A DNA stretch of 64,000 nt, from the NCBI GenBank assembly GCA_022559845.1, contig CM040126.1, positions 143,104,064-143,168,063 on the forward strand, written 5' to 3'. Every line of letters begins with the position of its first letter. Position 1 is the first letter of the stretch. The notes beneath the pieces were generated by a model that was not told where the DNA came from, did not search any database, and was given only the letters and a program-made list of their open reading frames with translations. The DNA comes from Amorphophallus konjac (lineage: Eukaryota > Streptophyta > Magnoliopsida > Alismatales > Araceae). The translations under genes were made by a program, and so were the position numbers. This document shows, one piece after another, positions 22,789 to 35,972 of this stretch.

Positions 22789-25700
22789 TGTAGTGCCCCA
22801 GAATTTATATAAATAATTTTTGAATTATAAGATAATTTTCTAGAATTTATAAAGGCCTAAATAAATTTATAAATAGATTGGTAGAATTATAAGTCATTAT
22901 AAGGCCCAATTAGGTTAAAATAGTTAACCTAGCCTATCTAATTATTATCCAAAAGGTTTAAGGGCCAAGCCCATTATGTTTGGCCCATGTTCTAGAAGGT
23001 TATTTAGCTTATTTATGGATTTTTAAGGATAAAGACTAATTATCTAAGATAATTATATAAATAAATGAATAAAAGAGTTTTATTTATTTGAAACTCTATA
23101 TACGTTGAATGTAACGGTCTATCGCGCGACCGTCACATGCTTGTACACTCTGTGAATTTCGTAAGTTGAAGAACTTATAAAAAGATGGGAACTTGATGAT
23201 TTTATCTACTAGGGATCAACTTGGGAAGAGTTATAATATTACTAAGGACTCTTAGAGATCAGGTTTTAGCAGATTAAGGACTCTAGAATTGATCTAATCT
23301 TCAAACCCTAGCTAGAACCCTATAAATAGGACCTAGTTCTGAACTGCGCAACCCTTACTTTTACTCGCGTGGAATCAAGGTAAGGAGTCATAATCTCGGG
23401 TATGTTCTTTAGAGGAATTTCTTTATATTACCTTAGACTAACTACTCTTAAAATTTCACATCTTTAGGTCATGGAGTTAGAGCCCAAGTAAGTTGCTGAA
23501 TTATTACAGGAAGTACAAGGATCAAAGAGTAGCACCTAGCACCAAATTCGAAGGTTAAAGGTCTTAGAAGAGGTAGGTCATCTCATGAACGACAAAAACA
23601 TCTTGATAGGACTAAAAGCCCTCTGATTTGACTGAATTTCATGCATCATAGATCATCAATTTCATGTTTTCATAGTTCCATGCATTTCATACATTTCTTA
23701 GCCTTAAATAGAAATAAAAGAAGTTATCTTGTCTATTCACTGGAACCTATGCATATAGATAGACTATACTTCATTATCATGCCTAGAATAGACATGGTAT
23801 TTGATTTAGACATAATGTGAGTTGATCTCTTAGGTTTCATATCATTTTCTGTCAGCAGATACTGTAACACACGATAGTAGGACCGTCACACTCAAGTAAC
23901 GGCCATACGATGGACCGTCACAGTCCCTGGTTGCCTATTGATTTCTCTGTTGACTCTGATGCATCTATGCAGGAGCGTTACATTCTGTAACGGTTGCTCG
24001 ATAGACCGTCACACTCCCTGTGACGCGCCTTGGCTAGACCATCAGGTGCATGTGTACTGTCAACTCAAGACAGATTGGAAACCTGCCAGATTTAATTATT
24101 ATTATGCCTAGTTACCTAAGTTTTAACCTGATTACGTGACTTTGAGATTATTTAATCATTCATGATAGGTATTGCATGTTTTGGTATCTCACTATTACTT
24201 TAAGTTATGTTAATTTCATGAGCCTAAAACTCTATAGTTTTGTAATTAGAAACATGATTTTGAATGATGTATTGATAGAGTTTTTATCATGATTTCACAT
24301 CGATATATATATATATATATTCTTTCTCTATCAATAGAGTCATTTCTATAAGTACATGGCACATACTCCGGTATGTTGACCATTAGTTCACATTTTTCAC
24401 TATAGGAACATATTCTTGGACATGAGGACCTCTCTATTGGATATTCCTTCTAATGGACTAGAAAATCTTGTTTCAAGGCCTCCGTAATTCTCCGCGAGCC
24501 TGAGATTCCCACTAGGACGCCGAGTTGGTTGTACCATTAAAGCCCATTAACTAGAATACACTATCGTTATTTTCTGGATCTAGTAATGTAACGGCCTTAC
24601 ATTGGACCGTTAGAATCACGTAACGGCCCATTGTATGACCGTCACACTTCTCTGAGTCTATTTTAATAGTTCTGGACTTTGATCATTGTAACGGCCCTCT
24701 ACTGGTGCGTCACATGATGTAACGGCCCAGAGAACGACCGTCACATTGCTTAAGTACTTAACCCAAGGTTTGACCCAAGGGTTGATATTCCAAAGGTTCT
24801 AGAAGAACTAATGATAGTCTATAACTTATAATATTAATCAAGAAACTTAATATAAGGATTGGAAAGAGAAAAGAATGTACTGCTATGCTGTCAATTTATT
24901 TTATGAGCATAACCTTGTTTAATGTCATTCTTGAATTCCTCATATTCAAATTGAAGCGTTCATACATTGATTTTCATTATTTGATATTGCTATATTCTTG
25001 GCCATACTTTATTATCATGCGTGGTTAGAGCTTGATTTGTACTTGAAGATGCGATCGAGCACTGATTGTGTTCAAGGGCTCTATGCTAGTCCCCTCGGCT
25101 GATTGTCGGAAACATACTATTTTATAAACCATGAGGCATGATGCTACTGGTGTCGCATTGCGCTGGGAGTACTTTTATTATAAATAAGTGAATTATCCAC
25201 GGCTCGTGAAGTGAAGAATCACAACGCGATGTAGCATGATCAAGTTCTTGTACATGACTTTCTTGCTCGATATTCCACAGAAATTCACGAAGCACTTGCT
25301 CATAAGCATAAGCTGTTGGGTGTTGATTATGTGGCTTGATAGTGCATTCTTGTTACATTCTTGTTCATGAAAAGATCAATATCATGTTCTTGTTATATTC
25401 TTGATAAGTTCATTCTTGCTCACTATATCTTACATGATTATCTCATTACTATGGTTTAATCGCGTGATCATTGCATTGCATGATTTTACCTTATTTCGTT
25501 AGAGTAAAAATATTAATCACTTTAATAGTGCTTCCATGTTGATGCGAAGATACCTACTGGGCAAGTGTGCTCATTACCTATTTACCAATATTTTTCAGGA
25601 GATGGAAGTAGTTCAGATTCGAATTCGGACTATAATAGTGGCGGGTCCGGAAGTGAGTGAAAGTCTTGTAAAGCTACGAGCGAAGACTTAGGAAGTCTAT

Positions 25701-25948
25701 AATGTTTAGATTGAGTCAATGTAATTTTCTTATTTTTTGAGTCTAGTAGAATGAAAGGTGATTATTGTAAAGGAATACTTTGATCATTTATGAAATAAAG
25801 TTGGAGTTTGATTAAGTTCTGTGCAATTGCATTTATGTGTGTGATTGTTTCGCGCTCTGGTCGTTCTTGCTTGCAAGAGGCTTACCATGCCGACTGTTCA
25901 CATTTCTCGAGCGAGTCTTCCGCTGTAATAAAGGCTCGGGGCGTGACA
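22789..25948 (+). mobile_element. T2: solo Tekay-type LTR, 3160 bp, ATCGA target duplication
   Basis: Begins TGTAGTGCCCC and ends GGGGCGTGACA, the same termini style as T1 and T3. ATCGA flanks both sides (22784-22788 and 25949-25953). A TATA-like TTTATATAAATAA is close to the start, as in T1. The block near 25550-25600 resembles the pre-terminal part of T1 and T3. It contains hairpin units of its own kind. No coding sequence; the former element lost its interior by LTR recombination. Confidence 0.92.
23111..24744 (+). repeat. Hairpin array of T2 (GTAACGG ... GACCGTCAC)
   Basis: Eight units at about 23111, 23866, 23896, 23987, 24589, 24620, 24688 and 24719. Each is GTAACGG(T/C)C, a variable middle of 7-10 bases, then GACCGTCAC. 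The first has a perfect ACGGTC/GACCGT stem. Units come in pairs about 30 bases apart, separated by hundreds of bases. Confidence 0.85.
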
Positions 25949-26754
25949 ATCGACCTGAGTTTAGCTAGCACAGACTCTTTATGCAACTAGCACGGACCTC
26001 ACTACATGAGCGGCGCAACTAACATCGACCTCACTTACGCAAGCTTCAACTAGCATCGACTTTATGCACATGATGCATGAACTAGCACCGACTTTTCTGC
26101 TGGATAGTGCAACTAGCACCGACCTTGATATGCTGGATGAGAACAATGCACCGACCTTGCTTATGAAAGAACAGTTAGGTGCACAGACAATGTATGCGAG
26201 TGATAGACAATGCACCGACGTTAGTTTATGAGAAAACAGCAACATGCGCAGACTTATGTATGAACTAAGAAAACTTGCACCGACGTTTGTTTGCGAGTGG
26301 CAAAACATGCACAGACTTTGCGTGAACGAAGAAAACATGCACCGACCTATGAATGCACTGATGTCATATGTAGACACAACTAAATGTGCACAGACCTTGT
26401 CGATGACTACGACCAAAGTGCACCGATGCTGATGCTGCACAGACCTTGTGAATGCCTTAGGCATATATATGCACTGACTTGGTATGTGCGTGACACGCAA
26501 AATGAGATGCACATATGCACTGACTCTAGGTGTGCGTGAGACGCACCATGCTTAGACCTGGTATGCTAAGACGTAATGCATGATCCAGTGCAGACTAGCA
26601 TCGTTAGACTGTTCGATGAAATGGCATGCACACAGAGTGTTGGATAAAATGCCATGATCTCATGTTATTTAGCAAAATGTCATGTGCACATAGATGTGTT
26701 TGTCTTAAAACTAATAAACTATATTGTACTGACATCATCAAAACACAAAATGCA

Positions 26755-28599
26755 ATATTCTCCTCCTTTTTGATGATGGCAACAATATCAATTTTAAAAA
26801 GTTGATTTTTTTTTATTTGTAGCCTGAAATATGCACAATATCCATGATATGCAAATGCTGACCCTCCTTCACAAATGTTGACCCTCCTTCACAATGACTC
26901 CCCCTCACAACATGAACACAAGAGAGTGAAGGCAACTGTCCCTTTCACTAATAAACCAGACAACATAAGAAATTCAATTTCATTTTCATTCTCCCCCTTT
27001 GACATCATCAAAAGATAATAAAAAAGATATGGAGCTGCAAGATGAGTGAGAGAAAAAAACATAGTATCTTCACAGTGTAGAATGACCCATAATCATATCT
27101 TAAAAGATTACGTAGGAGAACCAATTCAAGCGAAGATGCCTCAAATCTAGTAATCAAGAGGGACCTATAGTGAGAGTGAAGTTTATCAACGTACCGAAGA
27201 TATGATGTAGAGCAAAGATGGTCAGGTATGTCAAGAGTGATCGGACCTAAAAACTGCACTAATTAGACTGCAAGAAACTGATCCACAAAAATGGTTCTTG
27301 AAGTATTAAGGATAAACAGTCCACAGAAATGAGCAAAGACAAGGGATTTGACTGAATGTTCTTTAATGAGCAGCAAAAACATCAATAAGTAATTTCGTAG
27401 ATCACATCTTTTGACATGAGGAGACACCTTGACTAGATATCAGAATCTCCAGTTACTCAGTGTGAGAACTGCATTACCTCTCCTTAGAGAATAAAGTTAG
27501 TAACTGAGGTGGCTTTTTACGTGAGGGGACACCTTGATTAGAGGCCAGACTCCCCAGTTACTTACCACATTATTATCATTGCTCTGTCATGATCAGATAT
27601 TTAATCAGAGAAAAATTTTGCAATATTTAATCAGAGATAATCTAACACCTCATGACATAGGAAGATTTTCATTTCTTTGATGAATCACCTAGTTTCTCAG
27701 TAATCAGACCATTGCTCTGAATATATTTATCCCCTTAAATTTGATGTGGAATGTTTGAAGACAATACCAGAGGAACTGTTTCTGAAAGAGTTTGATTCCA
27801 GAAGTCTAGGTTTCAAGTTTTTGGTAGATTTCATGACATACGAGTTTATCTTGATCCAAGATCATGAAATATGTAAGGAGATATACTTCTGACACTTTAT
27901 GCAAGTCTCTACTAATTTAGTTGATAAAAGATTCTAGCTATCTATCAGTTGCTCAGACTTAAGGATTTAAGAAGAGTATGAGATTCTACTCTCTGTGAAT
28001 GGTCTGCATAAATTCTTTCAAGAGATGCAACAAGAAAAAATCTCTCAAGATCTTTTGACATAGTCCAGCTTTGCAGACTGACCAGCTAGAGATGCTCTAC
28101 CTGACATGCACTATATGCAAGAATGTCTAATGCAGGAATTCTTTCACTGAGACAACTCCCCCTCATAGAGTGATCTGATATTCAAGCATGTGAAATGCAA
28201 TATGCAACTAAACAAGTCCCTCAACTTATCAGCTCGCACAGAGACAAAAGTCCCCCTCACATGATGAACTAACATGCAGACACAGAAATATGGAAGCATT
28301 TTATTCATGGGGTTTAGAGTTCAAGAAGATTTAAAGATGCCTAATTCTCTCCTCAATGTTGTGAATTTGTCATTATCCAGTGGCTTAGTGAAAATGTCAG
28401 CTATTTGATTTGCAATGCCAACATGGAACAATTCAAAAGTTCATTTAGACACCTCATCCCTAATAAAATGATGTCTAATTTCTATGTGTTTGGTTCGTGA
28501 ATGCAAGACAAGATTCTTTGCAAGATTAATGGCACTAGTATTATCACAGTAAATGGGTGTGCAGCCTAAGTCTACTTGGTAGTCCTGAAGCTGATTTTT
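26755..28599 (-). other. S4 3' non-coding region with polypurine tracts
   Basis: Sense-strand purine tracts (AAAAAGGAGGAGA before the LTR; AAAGGGGGAGAAT near 26990; GAGGGGGAGT near 26891, 28151 and 28250) match the multiple polypurine tracts known from Sireviruses. It holds two copies of a conserved hairpin at 27418-27460 and 27521-27565. No reading frame is credible. Aligns by eye with 38502-40403 of S6. Confidence 0.7.
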
Positions 28600-31365
28600 A
28601 ATCTAGATCACCTATGTAGCACAGCTCCCTGCAGCTATGTATTCAGCTTCTGTAGTGGAGAGGGCCACAGAGTGCTGCTTCTTGGAACCCCAAGAAACTA
28701 GACACCCACCTAAGAACTGACAATGTCCACTAGTGCTCTTCCTATCTAGTTTGTAGCCAGCGTAATCAGCATTAGTGTATGAAATGAGATCTAAAGCATT
28801 TGATGCAGGGTACCACAGACCTAAGTTAAGAGTTCCAAATATGTATCTAAAGATTCTTTTTACAGCAGCTAAATGTAATTTTGTAGGCCTAGATTGATAT
28901 CTAGCACACATACCTACACTGAATTGGATATCAGGTCTCGAGGCAGTCAAATAGAGCAAGGATCCGATCATACCTCGGTATAGCTTTGCATCAATTTCCT
29001 GACCTCATTCATTTGCATCTAGAGAAGTGTTGGTACCCATTGGAGTTGAGATGTGCTTCAACTTGTCCATCCCAAATCTCTTGAGAATTTCCATTGAGTA
29101 CTTGGTCTGACTGATGAAGCACCCATCTTCCATTTGCTGTACCTACAGACCAAGTAAATATTTTAGTTCACCTACCATGCTCATCTCAAATTCATTTGAC
29201 ATCATTTCAGCAAATTCTTTGCACAATTCAGTACATCTTGAACCAAAAACTATGTCGTCTACATATACCTGAACTATGATGAGATTTTTATTTAGTACCT
29301 TTGTAAACAGGGTCTGATCCACCTTACCTCTTTTGTAGCCATTGCTGAGCAGAAATTTTGTCAGCCTTTCATACCAGGCCCGAGGGGCCTGTTTCTATCC
29401 ATATAGGGCTTTTTTCAACCTAAAAACTTTGTTAGGGTGTGAAGACATTTGAAAATCAGGTGGTTGATCTATAAAAACTTCTTCCTTAATAAGACCATTC
29501 AGAGACATCCATTTGATGAAGTTTCATATTTTTAGAACATGCAAAAGCTAGCAGGATTCTTATAGCTTCTAATCTAGCAACAAGAGCATATGACTCTTCA
29601 AAATCTACTCCGAACTCCTGATAGTAGCCTTTAGCTACTAATCTAGCTTTATTCCTAGAAACTATTCCATCTTCATTCAATTTATTTTTAAAGACCCATT
29701 TTGTTCCAATGACAGTTTCATTTTCAGGTCTAGGAACTAGTTCCCATACATTATTTCTTTCAAACTGTCCTAATTCCTCATTCATTGCATTAACCCAAGA
29801 TTCATCGTTTACGGCTTCCTCCATAGATTTGGGTTCAATTTGAGATAACAATGCAACTAAGTCATGGTTATTTGCATCTCTAAAATAGGACCTTGTCCTA
29901 GGGGGTTCATTCAAATTTCCTATAATGTTTTGAACATGGTGGTCTTTCAGAAATCTAACATTTATTGAAGACTCACCTGCTACAGCTGGCCTTACCTGGT
30001 TTGGAGCATTTGGTGCTTCACTTGGCTGAATCTCCTCTTCTTGTTTATCCCCTAGGAATTCTCCATTATGCTTAGAATCCCTATCATCATCTTTAAGGTT
30101 AGTGGCACTTTTGTTTCATCAAAAATGACATGTGGAGAATCTTCAATCTTTTGTTCAGAGATGTTGAAAACCCTATATGCTCTAGACACTTCAGAGTATC
30201 CTCAAAATATTCAAGGACATCTTTTAGCATCAAATTTATCTAGGTCCTACTTGTCATTATTATGGATAAAGCATTTGAAACCAAAGATTCTGAAGTGGGC
30301 TAAGTTTGGTTTCTTACCTTTCAGAACCTCATAAGGGGTTTTCTTATGCACTGGTCTTACCATGGCCCTGTTCATAGTGTAGCATGCTGTGTTGGCCGCC
30401 TCTGCCCAAAACTTTCTCAGTAGTTGGCTCTCAATCAGCATAGTTCGGGCCATCTCCACAATGGTTCGATTTCTTCTTTCCACAATTCTATTCTGCTCAG
30501 GTGTCCTGGGAAAAGAGAATTTGTGTGTCAGTCCTTCATTTTCACAAAAATCAGAAAACATGGAGTTTTCAAATTCACCTCCATGGTCAGATTGAATTGA
30601 ACAGATATTATGTTTTCCTTCTTGTTTGTTCTTATTGAAAAACTATTTCAATTTTTAAAAAGCATCCTTATTATTTGCTAAGAAAAATATCTATGAGAAT
30701 CTAGAATGATCATCAATAATCACATAACCGAACCTGCTACCATTTGGAATCTAAGTTCTAGTAGGACCGACAAGGTGCATATGAAGCAATTCCATTGGTC
30801 TAGAAGACAATGGCTCAGATCTCAGTTTAAATGACTTACGGGTTTGTTTTCCTAGAGCACATGCATCACAGATTTTTGAAATTGAGTTGAATTTTATTTT
30901 TGGCAGACCTCTAACCAGATCAAATTTCACCAATTTATTTAACGTGCTGTAACTAGCATGACCTAAACGCCTATGCCAATTAAAAGCATTATTGTCTAAA
31001 TCAGCAAAAAGACAAAGATTTGATTCAGAATTCTTATTAAGGTCTACCATGTAGACATTATTCACTCCATGTCCTAAGAACATGATTTTGTCAGAATTCA
31101 TTTCAAAGATTTTGCATGCATTATTGTCAAAAACTACGTTGTGACCCTTGTCACATAGTTGACTGATGCTAAGCAGGTTATGTTGAAGACCATCTACCAG
31201 CAAACCTTTTTCAATCACATTAGAAGGAGACTTATTAACTGTCCCTATTCCAATGATCTTACCTTTATTTTTACCTACAAATTTGGCCATACCTCCCATC
31301 TTCATTTCCAGTTCACTGAACTTTGTCTGGTCACCTGTCATGTGCCTAGAACAGCCGCTATCCAT
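28600..31365 (-). pseudogene. pol: S4 Pol (protease, integrase, RT, RNase H), broken
   Basis: Pieces in sense order: 30751-31365 with protease DSGCSRHMTG, the GAG-pre-integrase region and the zinc site (HRRLGH ... CDACALGK); 30247-30561 with the end of the integrase core (PEQNRIVERRNRT, where the usual G after N is R); 29486-29914 with the start of RT ([14 protein letters not shown]); catalytic YVDD at about 29254-29265; and 28612-28971 with RT end and RNase H (DRKSTSGHC, STTEAEY). Several stops and frameshifts separate these. Typical Ty1/copia order, inactive. Confidence 0.88.
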
Positions 31366-31409
31366 GTACCATCTATTGTGTTCGGCTGCCAGACCAACCT
31401 ACAATCAAA

Positions 31410-33617
31410 TCAGACACAAGGAAATTTTGGAACCCAAGAAAAGTTGGGTCCAAAGCAGTTACTCATTCCCTCCAAAACAATCTTAGGAATCAAGACTTGT
31501 CTGGTTCCCTTCCTCTGAACATAATTTTTATTTTCAGCTTGTAAAGTTTTATTAACTCTGGTTCTTGGATTTTGATGAAATTTGTGCTTGATGGCATGTG
31601 AGTTGTTCCAATTATAGCTTTTTCTCTGTGGGTTATTCCAGAACCTTTTCTGATGGGGGAAACTTTGTGAGGGTTTAGGGTGAACGCAATTTTGCATGTT
31701 ATGATTCCAGTTTCTATTTTGATTGGGCCATCTATTCTGTATCCACTGTGTTGAAGCATTCCAATTATTGTCATGATTCATTTTCCTGAAATGAGCAGGG
31801 TTTGCTCTGTAGACACCCGGGCTCCTTGAGGGAGTAGTCTTGCTACTCTGATGCATTGCAACCTTAGAATGAAAGTTTTTGTTGGTGACTCTTGATGGAA
31901 TGGACTTAGTTTTCACAAATTCTTGGGATTTTCCGCTGGAGCAGGATGGGGTGTCCAGCTTCTCATTTCCCTTCTCTGAACAGAAGGTTACTGTCTTAAA
32001 TTCAAATGGCCTTTTATCGGTGGGATTGTATCCCAAACCTTCTTTGTTGAAATTCACCCTAACACCTAGCAAGGTATCTAGGTTAGATTTTCCTTGCACC
32101 AATTTTTCTAGGGTGTTTTGCTTATCTTCAAGATCCTTTATTAACTTTTCACTCTTCTTCTGTAACTCTGAATTAACAATTTTTATGAAATCATATTTTT
32201 CAGACATAAGATGATTTTCCTTCTACAACTCATGAAATCTTACCTTGAATTCATCCAGATTCTTGTTTGCTTGTTCAAAGTCATCTTGGAGGTTTTTATT
32301 GTCAATCTTTAAGGAGTTTATTTCTTGAATTTCTTTCTTCAGATCCTCATTTTCTTTTTTCAAACACTTTCCTTCTTCAACGACACTTTTCAATTTTTTC
32401 TGTACCATTTTGTAGTCCTTTGTTGGACAGTTAAATTTATCAAGTAAATCTACATAAGTGTTCTCCCTGTCATCTATAGTGTAGTGTTCAAAAGGGTTGC
32501 ATACCTCAGTGTCTGAGTCGGCCATCAGACACAGTCTTTCCTCTTCTTCTTCAGATGAATTTCCTTCGACATCCTCCTCCTCATCACTGCAGGTGCAGAA
32601 CATAGCTTTGGACTTTTTCTTCTGCACCTTGATGTTCTTCTTCTGGAGGTTTGGGCAGTCACTTTTCATGTGACCAGGCATGTGACAATAAAAGCAAGTC
32701 AGCTTGTCAGTAGAATTGTATTTGCCAGTTTTAGAGGTACAATTCCTGCCAGATGATTGAGGCATTCTTTTCCTAAACTTCTTGTCCTTGGATCTCAAGA
32801 ACTGTTGAAATCTGCAAGTCGGTAAGGCCTGCTCCTCTTAATCTAGATCTGAGAAGTTTTCAAACTCCTTACCACTATTGCTATTGCTACTACCACTCCC
32901 ACTTCTAGACACCTTGAGAGTAATGTTCTTGCTCTTCTTACTTGTTTCTTCAACATTCCCTTTTAGGTTGATTTCATAAGTCATTAGGGATCCGATTAAT
33001 TCGGTGACAGTCATCTCAGTCAAATCCCTAGACTCTTCTATGACAGTGGCCTTAGTGTGCCACAAGGGAGTCAAAGACCTGAGGATTTTTATAAAGAGAT
33101 CCACTTCTGGGATATATCTCCCTAGACCCTTGAGGCAGTTCGTGATCAACGACAGCCTGGCGTACATCTCAATGATTGTTTCCTATGAAATCATTTTAAA
33201 TAGTTCATATTTAGAGGTTAGCATGTTTACCTTTGTAGCCTTGACCTGGGATGTACCTTCATACATGAGCACAAGTTCATCCCACATTTTCTTGGTTGTC
33301 TTGTAGGCTGATATCTTAGCGTACTCTTCTGGATGGACCGCGCACTGCATTATGTTCATTGTTGTCTAGTTCACAGTGGAGAGCCTGATGTGTTCCATTG
33401 TCCATGTATCCTCATCGCCTGGAAGCTCGAACGGTCCTAAGGTGATCACCTTCCAGAGTTCGTGACAGTTTGCCCTTAGGAACACCTCCATCTTGTTCTT
33501 CCAGTAAAGATAATTAACACCATCAAAAAGAGGTGGATGGTTAATCGAATGTCCCTTGGCAATGAAACTACGAAGAGTGTTAGTTCCAGGTCTACCCTGG
33601 TCATTGGACCACATCAT
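31410..33617 (-). pseudogene. gag: S4 Gag (Sirevirus type), broken
   Basis: Pieces at 33366-33617 (GHSINHPPLFDGVNYLYWKNKM), 32838-33167 (Gag core with LRSLTPLWHTKATV), 32223-32798 (zinc knuckle CFYCHMPGHMKSDC, then acidic stretch and coiled coil) and 31410-32207 (coiled coil, then basic Asn/His-rich tail). The long coiled coil after the knuckle is a Sirevirus trait. Separated by stops at about 33360, 33170 and 32830. Confidence 0.88.
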
Positions 33618-33626
33618 GGGTAACCC

Positions 33627-33638
33627 GCTCTGATACCA
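33627..33638 (-). other. S4 primer binding site (tRNA-iMet)
   Basis: Minus-strand TGGTATCAGAGC two bases inside the 5' LTR. Confidence 0.92.
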
Positions 33639-33640
33639 AT

Positions 33641-34208
33641 TGATAGAAATACTAGGAAGTGATCTAGAAGGGGGGATGAATAGATCACCCCAATTTTAAA
33701 CTTAGATCAAAAGATGACGCTATATAACTAGAGAGTAGATGTGCAGAACACTTAACACACGGTAGAGAAACACACTCACAAGGAAATGAGTGCCTCAGAA
33801 AGCAATCGATGATACTCAGCTAAATGATCGAGCAGAAGATGGGTAAGAGAAGGCAAAGAAGATAGCAACCTTCACCAACTGAAGATCAGAAATTGCACAG
33901 AAGGCAGAGCAACAATTACACAAGGAGGCAAAGAGTTTTTTAGGTGGTTCGATTGCCCACTACAATCTACGTCCACCCCTCGTCCACATAGCATGAGGAT
34001 TCCACTAGCTCAGGCTAGAAAAGTAGACTCAGTCTGCGACAACGGCTGGCTAACAGCTTGCCCAGAGGGAGACAAATCCCTCAACCAGATCCTACACCCC
34101 GCAGAACCTGAACCCTGGACTTGTTACCTGCAAATCCAGAACCGGAGGTCAATTCCTCCCTTCCTCTACACCGAGGGTACCCCACGAGTGACCCCCAGAG
34201 CCACTCGC
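33641..34208 (-). repeat. S4 5' LTR, partial (cut by S5)
   Basis: Matches 21435 onward, about 94-95 percent by eye. Terminal hairpin GTGATCTA...TAGATCAC kept; frame hairpins at 33936-34003, where hairpin 1 is GATTG...CAATC. Cut at 34208 after CCACTCGC by the start of S5. Confidence 0.9.
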
Positions 34209-35946
34209 TGTTGTGTCCCCTGGTTTTGTTGATAACAAATCATAAATCATTAGTAGATATTTGAGAAATATCTAACATGTTTTGGTTTAATGGATAGACT
34301 AAACAAGTGTAGGAGAATTTCTCTAAGTGATGTCTCGACACCATCTGATGATGTCTCGACTCCTCCAGAAGAAATCAAGTTGAAGGCATTATCTGTCTGG
34401 CCTATGGATTAATTGATGTCTCGACACACTGAGTGAAAAGTGTCGACACACCTCAAGCCTCACTTCTCTATGACGGACGTGTGTCGACACCTTCGTGTGA
34501 TGACTCGGATCCTGGCGCATAATGACTCAACACCTTCATGTGGCAACTCTGCACATGACACACATGTCTCGACACCGTTTGACGATGTCTCGACACTATC
34601 ATGATGTTATCTCGGAACCAAGCACTTATGTCCCGACACAGCACTGTGATGTCTTGACACATCAGCCACGGATCTTCAAGGTTTCAATGGATGTCTCGAC
34701 ACACTATGTGTAAAGTGTCGACACATTAGTGTTCGAGCAGAATGGTTCTGAAACCGATAGAAGCTGTCTTCAAGTTATACAATGGGATGTCTCGACACAC
34801 TATGTGGAAAGTATCGACACATTCGTGTTCGACCAGAACGGGTCTGAAATCGATAGAAGCCATTTTCAAGATCAGGAACTTGTCCTGGAGGATCCGTTCA
34901 GTCTGGAAAAAGCCGTCAAAGAGGCTACTCTATCAGGGGATGATGGTCTAGCAGAGAAATCCCCTGAAAAGATTGTACCTTGGCTGATATGGTCTCCTAC
35001 CTACCCACATAATTGCAGACTTGACAGAAAAAGAGTCAACTTGGAAAATAGAAGTAAATCAAATAATGTGGATGTGACATTCAGGGTTTAGCTTGAAAAG
35101 GGGACAACGTTGGTGTCGCTGAAGGACACCAATATATCAGGAGCATGAGCTCTAGTTCGAAGCAAAAAAAGCAAGAGGAAAAATGAAAAGCAAGAAGCTT
35201 GCCGACGAATCCATCTCCTTCCTGATGCTACTGATGTGAGTGCAACAAAAAGAACCCTCTTCCTTACGATGAGAGGTATCTATGCAAGCAGGAAGGTTTC
35301 GTGAAGCTCCGTCCACAACCCTTGAAAGCTAAAAGCTAGATGATCATTCTCTTGCAAGGGTTGTGGTGAAGAACTAGGAAGAACAAGAAGAGACCCAAGG
35401 AGCCCTTAAGCTCTTTCCCAGACAGGAGGCCTCTTTCTCATAGTGCTTCATTACGATACTCTATCTGGCTGTTTCTTTTTCAGTTTGCTTTTCTTCAAAA
35501 CACACTCCTTATATTTGTTCCCTACCTGTGAGTAGGAAGACAGACGGTGTGGTGACCGGTCTGTGTGTTTTTGGTTGTAATCCCTCAAGCTGTGTGTCAG
35601 CAGAGTTGTGAGAGTGTATCTCTCTGGTAGAAGTTGTGAATCAGTGGCTGTGCTTTTGCATCAGTGAAGCCTCACCGTGTTGTGAGAGGTGTGGACGAGG
35701 TCTCTAGATTGGGACCAAACCACCTTAAAGATTGTGTCTTGTGGTTTGCTTTCATTTGTATTCTAGCGGTAAAAGCTTAGTAGGGCCGTTCATTAATATC
35801 ATTTATGTGTCCAGCTTCTTAGCTATTAACTAATATCTATCTCATTATCATTTGTGTTAGATCTGATTTATTTTTACGCAAAGAAGGGCAAAAGGGGGCT
35901 GATCTATTCACCCCTCCCCTCTAGATCTGTCTATCACCACTCAACA
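34209..35946 (+). repeat. S5 5' LTR, 1738 bp
   Basis: Starts TGTTGTGTCCCC and ends ACTCAACA before the primer site. U3 holds the CGACAC array; frame hairpins at 35668-35730 (CCTCAC...GTGAG, then GTGG ... GGTC...GACC ... CCAC); terminal hairpin GATCTA-TTCACCCCTCCCCTC-TAGATC near 35901-35930. Small frames (34729-35091) are not genes. Confidence 0.88.
34328..34830 (+). repeat. S5 array of TGTCTCGACAC / GTGTCGACAC motifs
   Basis: About sixteen copies in 500 bases in U3. Pairs such as GATGTCTCGACACACT ... AAAGTGTCGACACA recur three times (near 34413, 34691 and 34788). The core GTCGACAC is palindromic around TCGA. Confidence 0.85.
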
Positions 35947-35948
35947 CG

Positions 35949-35960
35949 TGGTATCAGAGC
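35949..35960 (+). other. S5 primer binding site (tRNA-iMet)
   Basis: TGGTATCAGAGC two bases after the LTR end. Confidence 0.92.
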
Positions 35961-35972
35961 TAGTCTCTCTGT

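Larger units (their letters stand above)
22600..26660 (-). repeat. S4 array of CGAC-core motifs, split by T2
   Basis: Copies at about 22600-22788 (GCATCGACCT, CATCGACC) and 25954-26600 (TGCACCGACC, TAGCACCGACT, TGCACAGACTT), some twenty-five in all. T2 lies between two halves: the joined sequence around the ATCGA duplication reads CTAGCATCGACCTGAG, a normal copy of the motif. Confidence 0.85.
21435..26754 (-). repeat. S4 3' LTR (about 2155 bp without T2)
   Basis: Starts TGATAGAAATAC, ends near AAAATGCA before a polypurine tract. Terminal hairpin GTGATCTA-14/16nt-TAGATCAC (perfect 8 bp), frame hairpins at 21732-21800 (GATTGCC-CAT-GGCAATC and CCTCGT...ACGAGG), TATA box near 22294, then the motif array interrupted by T2. 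The last 150 bases before the polypurine tract are AT-rich and featureless. Confidence 0.88.
21435..34208 (-). mobile_element. S4: Sirevirus-type Ty1/copia element
   Basis: Minus-strand element: 5' LTR from 33641 rightward (cut by S5 at 34209), primer site, broken gag and pol, long 3' non-coding region with several polypurine tracts, and 3' LTR 21435-26754, which holds solo LTR T2. The LTR starts at 21435 and 33641 are almost identical for over 500 bases. Inserted in the motif array of S3. Confidence 0.9.

Noticed and set aside
23111..24744. MicroRNA precursors
   Set aside because: Stems of 6-9 bp with short loops are far too small for a plant miRNA hairpin.
22789..25948. Possible DNA transposon or host intergenic DNA inside S4
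   Set aside because: TG...CA ends, 5-base duplication and Tekay-like termini identify a solo LTR.
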